The position numbers were made by a program, and so were the translations under genes. The notes beneath the pieces are model-generated. The model was given only the letters and a program-made list of their open reading frames with translations. It did no database searches and had not been told where the DNA came from. From Brevibacillus porteri (GTDB lineage Bacteria; Bacillota; Bacilli; Brevibacillales; Brevibacillaceae): a stretch of 64,000 bases of DNA. The stretch spans positions 1 through 64,000 of the forward strand of contig NZ_PXZO01000057.1 of NCBI RefSeq assembly GCF_003013475.1, given 5' to 3'. This document shows, in pieces, positions 26,425 to 34,939 of this stretch (positions are counted from its first letter, which is position 1; each line of letters starts with the position of its first letter).

Positions 26425-27957
26425 TCACTGAGAGCTGGGAGAGAGCATGTTCCCAAAATCAAAGGACGGATTGAAATGAATTTGGATATAGTCGGTGACC
26501 AGACCCGGGAAAGCACCGAAGAATACGGTAGCAATTGCCATGATGAGAATAAACGTCCAAATGCCTTTTGGCACGACCATTGGTGCTTCGGTTGTCCCAG
26601 GACGCATGTACATCTGACGAATAATCCCAAAGTAGTAGTAGTAGGAAATGACGCTGGTGATGATCATAATCGCCGCCAGCCAGTAGTTTTCTACCACTAA
26701 TGTACCCATGAACAGATAGAACTTCCCGAAGAAGCCAACCGTAATCGGGATACCTGCCAAGGACAAGAGGAAGATGCTCATCGCAACCGCCATAACTGGT
26801 GAGCGATGATACAATCCGGCGAATCCTTTCAAATCCTCTGTCTCTTGCTCACGAGATACAACCATAATCACAGCGAAAGCACCAAAGCTAACCAGCAAGT
26901 AACCGAACAGATAGAAGATCACTTCGCTGAAAAAGAGAGAGGTCGGTGGTACAAACGGCACGAGCAAATAGCCCGCTTGTGCAATGCCTGAATAAGCCAT
27001 CATACGCTTGACGTTTGTCTGCCTGAGCGCCATCGTATTCCCGATAATCATCGAGGCCGCTGCCATTATCCCTAGATAGAGGCTTCCCTCTTCGAAAAAG
27101 AACCGTCCTGATCCCGTTCCATTGGAAACGTTGAAAAACGAGATCATCATTACTCGAAAAATCAGCGCGAACCCTGCTGCTTTTGACACAACTGCCAGGA
27201 AAGCAGTGACCGGGGTAGGAGCACCTTGATAGACATCTGGCGCCCACATGTGGTTAGGCGCTGCAGATATTTTGAATGCAAGACCTACTGCGAGAAACGC
27301 AAACGCCGTATAGACGAGGAACTGATAGCCCGCCATTCCCGCTTCTGCCAATCGGAATGAGATTTCATAAATATGTGTGGTTCCCGTGAGACCGTACACG
27401 TACGACATCCCAAACAGGAGCACAGCCGTGGCAATACTTCCCGAAACGACGTATTTGAACGCCGACTCGTTAGAAAGCCGCGATTTTTTTCGCAATCCGA
27501 CCAGTACATAGGACGAGAGAGACAATAGCTCAAGTCCCACAAACAAGGTAATCAAGTCAGCCGACGAAGCCATGACCATAGCCCCGAGAAGCCCGGTCAG
27601 CAGCAAATAGTAATACTCGCCTCTGTGCTGGATTTCCCCTGATTTCAGATAGGACAGCGAAATGAGAATGGCAAAAGCTGTACCTGCCAGGAAAATCAGC
27701 TTGAACGCATTGCCGTAATCATCAATTCGGATCATGTCGATCATGTAGCTGTATGGCTTATCGAGAGCACTCATATTGATGATCACAAAGATCGCCGCTA
27801 TGACCGTTGCCAGGAAGGATAGCCAACCAATGACCTGCTTGCCTAGGCGTTTGCCCGCAAAAAGATCCAGCAGTGATAGAAAGGTAGCAAAGCCCAGAAT
27901 GATAAACTCGGGCAGAAGGTAGCTCCAGTCATATGAGAAAATATCTTTAACCTCCAT
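26425..27957 (-). CDS. nuoN: NADH-quinone oxidoreductase subunit N
   Basis: Antiporter-like proton-pumping membrane subunit of complex I, 510 residues with about 14 membrane helices. Visible family features are LLGAMVMASSADLITLFVGLEL with the conserved Glu in helix 5, SGSIATAVLLFGMSYVYGLTG, KISAAPNHMWAPDVYQGAPT with the pumping-channel Lys, and RMMAYSGIAQAGYLL. The start is ATG 27957 with GGAGGG upstream, 3 bp after nuoM. It is the last gene of the nuo operon. Confidence 0.95.
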   Translation of the reverse strand: MEVKDIFSYDWSYLLPEFIILGFATFLSLLDLFAGKRLGKQVIGWLSFLATVIAAIFVIINMSALDKPYSYMIDMIRIDDYGNAFKLIFLAGTAFAILISLSYLKSGEIQHRGEYYYLLLTGLLGAMVMASSADLITLFVGLELLSLSSYVLVGLRKKSRLSNESAFKYVVSGSIATAVLLFGMSYVYGLTGTTHIYEISFRLAEAGMAGYQFLVYTAFAFLAVGLAFKISAAPNHMWAPDVYQGAPTPVTAFLAVVSKAAGFALIFRVMMISFFNVSNGTGSGRFFFEEGSLYLGIMAAASMIIGNTMALRQTNVKRMMAYSGIAQAGYLLVPFVPPTSLFFSEVIFYLFGYLLVSFGAFAVIMVVSREQETEDLKGFAGLYHRSPVMAVAMSIFLLSLAGIPITVGFFGKFYLFMGTLVVENYWLAAIMIITSVISYYYYFGIIRQMYMRPGTTEAPMVVPKGIWTFILIMAIATVFFGAFPGLVTDYIQIHFNPSFDFGNMLSPSSQ

Positions 27958-27960
27958 GGA

Positions 27961-29493
27961 TTACCCTCCTATTCCCGTTACGATAGGTACGATCGTTTTC
28001 AGTGCCTGCTGCATCGGATTCCCCAGAACTGCTGGATAAACCCCAATGAGAATAATACATCCCAATAGGACTACCATCGGAATGACTTCCATCGGCTGTG
28101 CATCAGCAAGTCCTGTACATCTACCTGGAGTAGGGCCAAAAGTCGTTTTCAAGATCGCTCTGAGTAAATAAACTGCGGTGAGGACAATCCCAATCGCTCC
28201 CACTGCTGCCATTACTGGCAAACGACCAAACAGACCGAGGAAGGCAAAGAACTCACTAATGAATCCGGACATGCCCGGAAGTCCGAGTGAAGCCATCCCG
28301 CCTGCCAACAACACACCGCTGACAAACGGCATGGACTTGGCTAAACCGCCCAAATCGTCGAGCATCGATGTCTGCGTCCGATCCCAAATGACACCGATCA
28401 AGAAGAAGAGCAGTGCTGAGATAAAGCCGTGGGATACCACCTGGAACATCGCTCCCTGAAACCCGATCGTGTTCATCGATGCGAAACCGAGCAAGACGAT
28501 ACCCATATGGCTGATACTGGAGTAAGCCAGCACCATTTTTAAATCCTTTTGTACGAAGGCCAGCACAGCTCCATACAAAATGTTGATAATCCCCAAAACT
28601 GCCATCCACGTAGAGAAATCATAGGCCTGCTCTGGGAAGAAGCCGATTCCCATCCGCAAAAGACCGTATGCCCCCATCTTCAGCAAAATACCGGAGTGAA
28701 TCATGACGATAGAAGGTGGAGCCTGTACGTGTACGCGTAGCATCCACGTGTGGAACGGAAATACGGGCAGCTTGATCGCAAAAGCGATAAATAGCGCTAG
28801 GAAGATGCCAAAACGCATTTCTGGCGTAAGGATTTCGGTTATCGGATGCCCTGGTGTCGTCAGGATCGCCGTGATTTCATCCATATTGAGCGTCCGCATG
28901 ATGACAAAGATCACGATGAAAGCCAGCAGCATAATCCCTGAACCGATTCCGTTATACAAAAGGAATTTATTCGCTGCTTGTTCGCGCTCCCCATATCCCC
29001 AAATCCCGATGAGGAAGTACATCGGTACGAGTGTCAGCTCGAAGAAAATGAAGAACAGAAACAGATTGTCTGCAGCAAAGACTCCCAACATGCCGATCAA
29101 CAACAGGTGAAACAGGATAAAATACTCCTTCTGCCTCTTCTTGATCTGCCACGAAGCAATTGCTGCGAGGGTACCGATAATCGCCGTCAGCAAAATCAAT
29201 GGCATCGAAATACCATCCACACCGAGTTCATAGTTGATCTCAAAAGCAAAGACGGTACCTGCCTGAGCCATTCCAATCGGAATCGAAATCCAATTGTGCT
29301 TTTCTACGAACTGCAGATTAGCTGTCTCGTAATCAAACATGCCGAACATCCAACCTGCCAAGATAAGTGCCGGCAACGTTCCAAAAATCCCGACCTGCTT
29401 GATCACACCTGCATGTCGACTGGGGATAAAGGCCATGACGAGAATCGCCAGCAGCGGAGAGAACACCAGTGATGACAAAAGGATATTACCCAA
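27961..29493 (-). CDS. nuoM: NADH-quinone oxidoreductase subunit M
   Basis: Second antiporter-like membrane subunit of complex I, 510 residues. Motifs are NLFLFFIFFELTLVPMYFLIG with the channel Glu, AIKLPVFPFHTWMLRVHVQAP, SIVMIHSGILLKMGAYGLLRM and KMVLAYSSISHMGIVLLG. I chose TTG 29493 because GGGGAGG lies seven bases upstream; the GTG at 29502 in frame is part of that ribosome site. The gene then overlaps the nuoL end by 8 bp, suggesting translational coupling. The GTG start would add three residues. Confidence 0.94.
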   Translation of the reverse strand: MGNILLSSLVFSPLLAILVMAFIPSRHAGVIKQVGIFGTLPALILAGWMFGMFDYETANLQFVEKHNWISIPIGMAQAGTVFAFEINYELGVDGISMPLILLTAIIGTLAAIASWQIKKRQKEYFILFHLLLIGMLGVFAADNLFLFFIFFELTLVPMYFLIGIWGYGEREQAANKFLLYNGIGSGIMLLAFIVIFVIMRTLNMDEITAILTTPGHPITEILTPEMRFGIFLALFIAFAIKLPVFPFHTWMLRVHVQAPPSIVMIHSGILLKMGAYGLLRMGIGFFPEQAYDFSTWMAVLGIINILYGAVLAFVQKDLKMVLAYSSISHMGIVLLGFASMNTIGFQGAMFQVVSHGFISALLFFLIGVIWDRTQTSMLDDLGGLAKSMPFVSGVLLAGGMASLGLPGMSGFISEFFAFLGLFGRLPVMAAVGAIGIVLTAVYLLRAILKTTFGPTPGRCTGLADAQPMEVIPMVVLLGCIILIGVYPAVLGNPMQQALKTIVPIVTGIGG

Positions 29494-31399
29494 AGAGTCC
29501 ACCTCCCCTAGCCGTCAAACTAATGGCGATGATCAAGAGTAACAGACCGAATATGACCATTGCCCCATAGGACTGAATCTGCCCACTTTGTACTCTTGCG
29601 TGCAAAGATCCGATTCCTTGGGTGATTTTTGCTGTCAATCCAACCAAACCATCCACAATATACTTATCAAATACATCCAGGACAAATCCAAGCCAGCCTA
29701 ATGGACGAACAATGACGTTGTGATACAGCTCATCGATGTAGTACTTCTTGTATGAGAGCTGATAGAGCCACGGCATTGTTTTTGGAATAGTGTCCGAGGA
29801 GATTGATTTCTTGCCGTACATCAGGTACGCCAGCACGACTCCAAGAATGGAGATCAACAGTGCCACAATCTGTAACCAAGATGGTGCATGCTCACTGCCT
29901 TCCCCAAAAATGCTAGTGATTGCCGTCCCTGTGTTCGTTGATAACAACCAATCAGAGAGTAATGGCGCGTACGGTGTATTCACAAAGCCCGCGACAACCG
30001 CAAGCAATGCCAAGACCAAGAGCGGACCTGTCATGACACTTGGAGATTCGTGCGCCTCGTGCTTGCCACGTGCCTTCCCTGCGAATGTCAGGAAGAACAG
30101 ACGGAACATATAGAATGCGGTAAAGAATGCTGCTAGCAGCGCGATGAACAGCAAATCGTAGCGATGCGCTCCGTAAACAGCTCCCAGAATCGCTTCTTTC
30201 GACCAGAAACCAGCGAACGGAAAGATCCCCGCAATCGCCAAGCAACCGATCAAGAAAGTCAAAGCGGTAATCGGCATCTTTTTCCACAAGCCACCCATTT
30301 CGAATACATCCTGCGTATGTACGGCATGGATGACACTACCTGCTCCAAGGAAGAGCAGTGCTTTGAAAAAGGCGTGCGTCATCAAATGAAAGGAACCTGC
30401 TACATAACCAGCAGCACCAGCTACACCCAATGCCAGCATCATGTACCCGAGCTGACTGACTGTGGAATAAGCCAAGACACGCTTGATATCCCGTTGAGTC
30501 AGACCGATGGAAGCTGCAAATATGGCGGTGAATCCTCCTACATACGCCACAACTGTCAAAGCCGTATCCGATGCGATAAACAGCGGATAGGTAGCAGCGA
30601 CCAAATAAACACCAGCCGCGACCATCGTTGCCGCGTGAATTAATGCAGACACAGGTGTTGGACCTTCCATGGCATCAGGTAACCACGTATGAAGTGGAAA
30701 TTGACCTGATTTTCCCATGGCCCCAACGAAAATGAGGATCGCCGTGAGTGTAATCATCCATGGTTCCAGTCGTCCGAGTGCGATACTCTCAAAAATCGCC
30801 CCGTACTCGAAACTTCCGGTCCACCAGAACAACAGACATATCCCGATGAATAGAGCAAGATCCCCGATGCGGGTAACGATAAAAGCCTTTTTGGCAGCCG
30901 CTTTTGCTTCTGTCTTGAAGTAGTAGTAGCCAACGAGCAGGAAGGAGCATACCCCGACCAGCTCCCAGAAAATATATACTTGCAACAAATTTGGCGAGAT
31001 TACTAATCCCAGCATGGAGAACGTGAACAGCGCCAGGTATTGATAGAACACCGGAAAGCGTTCATCCCCATGCATGTAGCCTTTGGAATAAATTTGGACC
31101 AACAGACTGACCAATGTCACAATGACGAGCATCATGGCATTCAGCGGATTCACTTCGAATCCCATGTTGATCACGATATCGCCAATATGCAGCCAATCTA
31201 TCACATAATGGTAATCGGTTCCCCCACCCTGGAATCTCTCCCAGAAGATGAGCACTGCGATTCCAAAAGAAACAGCCGTCAGGGTAATGCCCACTATGGC
31301 CGCTCCTTCTTTCAATTGGCGACCAAATGAGACGATCACGATGAAAGCAAGAAGCGGAAACAGAGGGATCAGCCAGGCATATTGCATTAGAGTATCCAT
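29486..31399 (-). CDS. nuoL: NADH-quinone oxidoreductase subunit L
   Basis: Largest antiporter-like subunit of complex I, 637 residues, with about 16 membrane helices and the long lateral amphipathic helix near the C-terminus. Motifs: LLQVYIFWELVGVCSFLLVG with the channel Glu, GAMGKSGQFPLHTWLPDAME, TPVSALIHAATMVAAGVYLV, RDIKRVLAYSTVSQLGYMML and THAFFKALLFLGAGSVIHA. The start is ATG 31399 with AAAGGAGG six bases upstream. It lies between nuoK and nuoM; complex I pumps protons while reducing menaquinone. Confidence 0.96.
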   Translation of the reverse strand: MDTLMQYAWLIPLFPLLAFIVIVSFGRQLKEGAAIVGITLTAVSFGIAVLIFWERFQGGGTDYHYVIDWLHIGDIVINMGFEVNPLNAMMLVIVTLVSLLVQIYSKGYMHGDERFPVFYQYLALFTFSMLGLVISPNLLQVYIFWELVGVCSFLLVGYYYFKTEAKAAAKKAFIVTRIGDLALFIGICLLFWWTGSFEYGAIFESIALGRLEPWMITLTAILIFVGAMGKSGQFPLHTWLPDAMEGPTPVSALIHAATMVAAGVYLVAATYPLFIASDTALTVVAYVGGFTAIFAASIGLTQRDIKRVLAYSTVSQLGYMMLALGVAGAAGYVAGSFHLMTHAFFKALLFLGAGSVIHAVHTQDVFEMGGLWKKMPITALTFLIGCLAIAGIFPFAGFWSKEAILGAVYGAHRYDLLFIALLAAFFTAFYMFRLFFLTFAGKARGKHEAHESPSVMTGPLLVLALLAVVAGFVNTPYAPLLSDWLLSTNTGTAITSIFGEGSEHAPSWLQIVALLISILGVVLAYLMYGKKSISSDTIPKTMPWLYQLSYKKYYIDELYHNVIVRPLGWLGFVLDVFDKYIVDGLVGLTAKITQGIGSLHARVQSGQIQSYGAMVIFGLLLLIIAISLTARGGGLFG

Positions 31400-31426
31400 C
31401 TTTGTCCTCCTTTTCAGGTTTCCCTC

Positions 31427-31738
31427 TTATCGTTTCATTTGGTCCATTTCATCAACATTCACGGTCTCCTTGTTGCGATACAGCGCAATCAGAATCGCTA
31501 GCCCTACGGCAACCTCGGCAGCTGCAACCGTCATCGTGAACAAGGTAAAGATTTGTCCCGTCACGGATGGATACAGTCCGAATTTGGAAAAGGCGACCAG
31601 GTTAATATTTACAGCATTCAGCATCAGCTCGATTGATAACAAGACGACGACTGCATTTCGCTTCGTCAATGCACCGTACAAACCTACACAAAAGAGAATC
31701 AGAGCGACCATTAAGTAGGAGGAAATGCTTACTGTCAT
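31427..31738 (-). CDS. nuoK: NADH-quinone oxidoreductase subunit K
   Basis: Small membrane subunit of complex I, 103 residues, three helices, homologous to MrpC. The conserved glutamates needed for proton transfer are visible in VLLSIELMLNAVNINLVAF and AAAEVAVGLAILIAL. The ATG 31738 overlaps the nuoJ stop by four bases (ATGA), indicating coupled translation. Confidence 0.96.
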   Translation of the reverse strand: MTVSISSYLMVALILFCVGLYGALTKRNAVVVLLSIELMLNAVNINLVAFSKFGLYPSVTGQIFTLFTMTVAAAEVAVGLAILIALYRNKETVNVDEMDQMKR

Positions 31739-32244
31739 TCGTTATCCCCCTCCTTTTTCGCCATGACGATCGCACCGACCAACGCGACCAACAATAGAAC
31801 AGACAACAGCTCAAATGGTATGACGAATTTGGTGAATACTTCGATACCGATTTCTTTTGCATTGTTTACAGGAGCATCTGCAGGTGGCGGTGGCGCAGGC
31901 CACGGTGTATTTTGCACACCCCAGAATAATAGTCCGAACAGAACCATTACAAAGAGCAGGATAAAACGGTTTTTCCATGTCCGACCTGTTCCCTCATCGT
32001 TCGCATCGTGCTTGGTCAGCATGATTCCAAAGAGCATCAAAATGGAGATTGCCCCTGAATAAACTAGAATTTGTGCGACCCCGACGAACTCCGCTCCCAG
32101 CAAAACAAACAGACCTGCAATGCTGATAAACGTAACGCCCAATGAGATGACCATGTGGACGACGCGCGTAAAGCTGATCATAAACACCGCGCCACCGATC
32201 GTCAGAAGGGACAGGATAAAAAAGGCTACGAATTCGCCTGTCAT
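31735..32244 (-). CDS. nuoJ: NADH-quinone oxidoreductase subunit J
   Basis: Membrane subunit of complex I, 169 residues with five helices. Family motif: VISLGVTFISIAGLFVLLGAEFVGVAQILVY is typical, including the pi-bulge helix region and the AQILVYSGAISILMLFGI segment. The loop before the last helix is Pro-rich (PWPAPPPPADAP). The start is ATG 32244, one base after the nuoI stop, with GGGAGGAG inside the end of nuoI. Confidence 0.94.
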   Translation of the reverse strand: MTGEFVAFFILSLLTIGGAVFMISFTRVVHMVISLGVTFISIAGLFVLLGAEFVGVAQILVYSGAISILMLFGIMLTKHDANDEGTGRTWKNRFILLFVMVLFGLLFWGVQNTPWPAPPPPADAPVNNAKEIGIEVFTKFVIPFELLSVLLLVALVGAIVMAKKEGDNE

Positions 32245-32245
32245 A

Positions 32246-32659
32246 CTAATTCTCCTCCCTGACGTTCGTATTGTTGTCGTCCAGCCATTTCAAGTTCTTG
32301 TACAATTCGTCCCGGCTATAGGCAGCCAGTTCGAAGTTGTTTGTCATCACAATCGCTTCAGTGGGACAAACCTCTGTACACAGATCGCATAAAATGCACA
32401 ACTCAAAATTGATATCATACGTATCGATAATCTTTCCCTTTTTCTCCGGATCAGGATGGGGCTTCCCTGTCAGTTGAATACACTCCGTCGGACAAATGCG
32501 TGCGCATTGGTTGCAGACGATGCATTTTTCAGGAGAAAAGTGCTGAATACCGCGAAAGCGAGGCGGCATTGGAAAGGGCACATCCGGATAGAAGTGGGTT
32601 ACTTTTTTCTCCGTGAGCTTTTTAAATGTATACCCCAGGCCTTTGGCCAGTCCTAGCAT
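32246..32659 (-). CDS. nuoI: NADH-quinone oxidoreductase subunit I
   Basis: Peripheral iron-sulfur subunit that passes electrons through two [4Fe-4S] clusters toward NuoB. The two ligand sets are CIVCNQCARICPTECIQL and CILCDLCTEVCPTEAI. 137 residues from ATG 32659, chosen because GGGGTG lies six bases upstream; an in-frame GTG at 32668 would be inside that site. The N-terminal amphipathic helix (LGLAKGLGYTFKKL) fits membrane-surface contact. The 121-bp gap to nuoH is unusually long for this operon and holds a repeat-like sequence. Confidence 0.95.
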   Translation of the reverse strand: MLGLAKGLGYTFKKLTEKKVTHFYPDVPFPMPPRFRGIQHFSPEKCIVCNQCARICPTECIQLTGKPHPDPEKKGKIIDTYDINFELCILCDLCTEVCPTEAIVMTNNFELAAYSRDELYKNLKWLDDNNTNVREEN

Positions 32660-32684
32660 GTGTGTCACCCCTCAGGATTTGAGA

Positions 32685-32760
32685 ACTTGGCTGCACCACG
32701 TTTTTGACGAAAGCTAGCTTTTGGCGAAGCAAGCCTATGGCGAAGCCTGCGCTATGAAAA
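32685..32760 (-). repeat. Repeat-rich intercistronic stretch between nuoH and nuoI
   Basis: The gap holds GGCTTCGCCA and CTTGCTTCGCCA in near-tandem and the palindrome AAAGCTAGCTTT. A degenerate piece with GGCTTCGGCC and AAGCTTGG recurs between atpE and atpF at 43768-43792. No coding sequence is seen. It may be a small genomic repeat or an RNA stability element. Confidence 0.4.
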
Positions 32761-32780
32761 CAATTTCGATCAAGTCGCTA

Positions 32781-33788
32781 CTAGAACATGCCATTTTGGT
32801 AAGAAACCACTACAGCTGTGAGCAGGATGTTGAACAATGCCACGGGCAACAGCACTTTCCAGGCAAACGACATCAGTTGATCGACACGTAAGCGCGGCAT
32901 CGTGGCGCGAATCCAAAACTGGAGGAAGACGTAAATTGAAAATTTAAGGATAAACCAAACGATTCCCGGAATGAAGTCCAGCGATGGATGAATCGGCAAC
33001 CATCCACCAAAAAAGAGAATCGTGATCAAGGCACCCATCCCGAACATGTACACATACTCCGCCAGCATGAACATCGCAAAACGGAAACCGGAGTACTCGA
33101 CGTGGTAACCGCCAACGAGCTCCGACTCTGCTTCTGGCAAGTCAAACGGCGTACGATTCAGCTCAGCCTGAGCAGCAATGATAAAAACAGCAAATCCGAT
33201 AAACTGCGGAACAATATTCCAGACATCCCGCTGCGCCTCGACAATATCCTTGAGATTCATGCTGCCCGTCAATAGGACGATACCCACCACGGACATGACC
33301 AGCGGTACTTCATAGCTGATCATCTGCGCAGCGGAGCGGAGACCCCCGATCAGCGAGTACTTGTTATTGGAGGCCCAGCCAGCCGTGATCACGCCTAATA
33401 CGGTGATCCCAGACAAGGCGATATAGTACAAGAGCCCTATTCCCAAATCAGCGAAACGAATGCTGTCCGAAAAAGGCATGACCGCCAACACGGCGAAAGC
33501 AGGGGCATAGGCCAATATTGGTGCTAGAGTGAACAACGCTTTGTCAGCGTGCTGCGGACGAATATCTTCCTTTAATAGCAGCTTGGCAACATCCGCAACC
33601 GTCTGGAGAAGTCCCAATGGTCCTACTCGATTCGGCCCGATGCGCAGCTGCATCCACCCAATCACTTTACGCTCAAAGTAAATGGCGTACGTAACGAATC
33701 CCAACACGACTGCAAGCAGTAAAACTGCCGCTACGATAAACCAAAGCGTAGTCCCCCATGAGGGTGCTTGCTGCAAGAGAGTATTCAT
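32781..33788 (-). CDS. nuoH: NADH-quinone oxidoreductase subunit H
   Basis: Membrane subunit at the junction of complex I that forms the quinone chamber with NuoB and NuoD. 335 residues, eight membrane helices. Motifs: AIYFERKVIGWMQLRIGPNR, the acidic loop AELNRTPFDLPEAESELVGG, HVEYSGFRFAMFMLAEY and RATMPRLRVDQLMSFAWK. I chose ATG 33788, whose A overlaps the nuoD stop (TGATG); the TTG three bases upstream is possible. Confidence 0.96.
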   Translation of the reverse strand: MNTLLQQAPSWGTTLWFIVAAVLLLAVVLGFVTYAIYFERKVIGWMQLRIGPNRVGPLGLLQTVADVAKLLLKEDIRPQHADKALFTLAPILAYAPAFAVLAVMPFSDSIRFADLGIGLLYYIALSGITVLGVITAGWASNNKYSLIGGLRSAAQMISYEVPLVMSVVGIVLLTGSMNLKDIVEAQRDVWNIVPQFIGFAVFIIAAQAELNRTPFDLPEAESELVGGYHVEYSGFRFAMFMLAEYVYMFGMGALITILFFGGWLPIHPSLDFIPGIVWFILKFSIYVFLQFWIRATMPRLRVDQLMSFAWKVLLPVALFNILLTAVVVSYQNGMF

Positions 33789-34936
33789 CAACAGTCAACC
33801 TCCCCGAGCACGATGTCGATACTGCCCAGGATGGCAACCATGTTCGAGAGGTTTTCCCCCTGCAACAGCTTAGGCAGAATTTGCAGATTGGTAAACGAAG
33901 GTCGTCTGAACTTCAATCTCCACGGTTTATCCTTGCCTTGACTGGCAATGTAACACCCAATCTCCCCCCGCGGTGACTCGATGCGCACATAGGTCTCCCC
34001 AGCAGGCGGACGAATCACACGTGGTACTTTGCCCATGACTTCGCCTTCACTCGGAAATTGCTCCAATGCCTGCTCAAGAATTCGCAGGGATTGTTCAATT
34101 TCAGCCATGCGCAGATGATAGCGCGCCATGCAATCTCCCTCAGTCGCTGTCGGCACATCAAATTCAAAACGATCGTAAATGCAATACGGTTCGTCCTTGC
34201 GCAGATCCCACTTGACACCTGTCGAGCGAAGCATGACACCTGATAGCGAGTAATCCAATGCCGTTTTTGTATCGAACTTTCCAATCCCTATGAGGCGGTT
34301 GATAAAAATCTCATTCCCTGTCACCAGTTGGTGGTAGTTATTCAATTCTTTCTTCATGTACTGGACAAATTCTTTGGCTTTGTCGATCCAACCTGGAGGT
34401 GCGTCCCATTTCACTCCGCCTACGCGCATGTAGTTAAAGGTCATCCGCGCCCCGCATAGCTCATTAAACAAATCCAGGATCGTCTCTCGATCACGGAATG
34501 CATACAGGAAGGGCCCCATCGCACCAATGTCCAAAAGAAACGTTCCCCACCAAACCAAATGGCTAGCCACCCGGTTCAGTTCCATCGCGATCAATCGCAA
34601 AAACTGAGCTCGCTCTGGAATCTCCAACCCCATCATCGTTTCTACTGCGTGGCAGAGAACGTAGTTGTTGGTCATGGCGGACACGTAGTCCATACGGTCT
34701 GTATAAGGAATAATTTGTGTATAGGTCAAGTTTTCTGCCAGCTTCTCTGTACCTCGATGCAAGTAGCCCATCACCGGAATCGCTTCTTTAATGGTTTCCC
34801 CATCGATTTTTACTACCAAGCGAAATACTCCGTGTGTACTCGGATGCTGTGGACCTACGTTTAATAACATCTCTTCCGTACGAAGTCCTGTTTCAGAAGA
34901 GGTATCAACATGAGTCGTGAGGATGTTATGGTTCAT
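33788..34936 (-). CDS. nuoD: NADH-quinone oxidoreductase subunit D
   Basis: The 49-kDa type subunit that forms the quinone-binding site together with NuoB; related to the large subunit of NiFe hydrogenases. 382 residues. Motifs: MLLNVGPQHPSTHGVFRL with the quinone-site His, GYLHRGTEKLAE, ERAQFLRLIAMELNRVASHL and the C-terminal GSIDIVLGEVDC. The start is ATG 34936 with GAGGAGG inside the end of nuoC, leaving a 3-bp gap. Confidence 0.97.
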   Translation of the reverse strand: MNHNILTTHVDTSSETGLRTEEMLLNVGPQHPSTHGVFRLVVKIDGETIKEAIPVMGYLHRGTEKLAENLTYTQIIPYTDRMDYVSAMTNNYVLCHAVETMMGLEIPERAQFLRLIAMELNRVASHLVWWGTFLLDIGAMGPFLYAFRDRETILDLFNELCGARMTFNYMRVGGVKWDAPPGWIDKAKEFVQYMKKELNNYHQLVTGNEIFINRLIGIGKFDTKTALDYSLSGVMLRSTGVKWDLRKDEPYCIYDRFEFDVPTATEGDCMARYHLRMAEIEQSLRILEQALEQFPSEGEVMGKVPRVIRPPAGETYVRIESPRGEIGCYIASQGKDKPWRLKFRRPSFTNLQILPKLLQGENLSNMVAILGSIDIVLGEVDC

Positions 34937-34939
34937 CTG

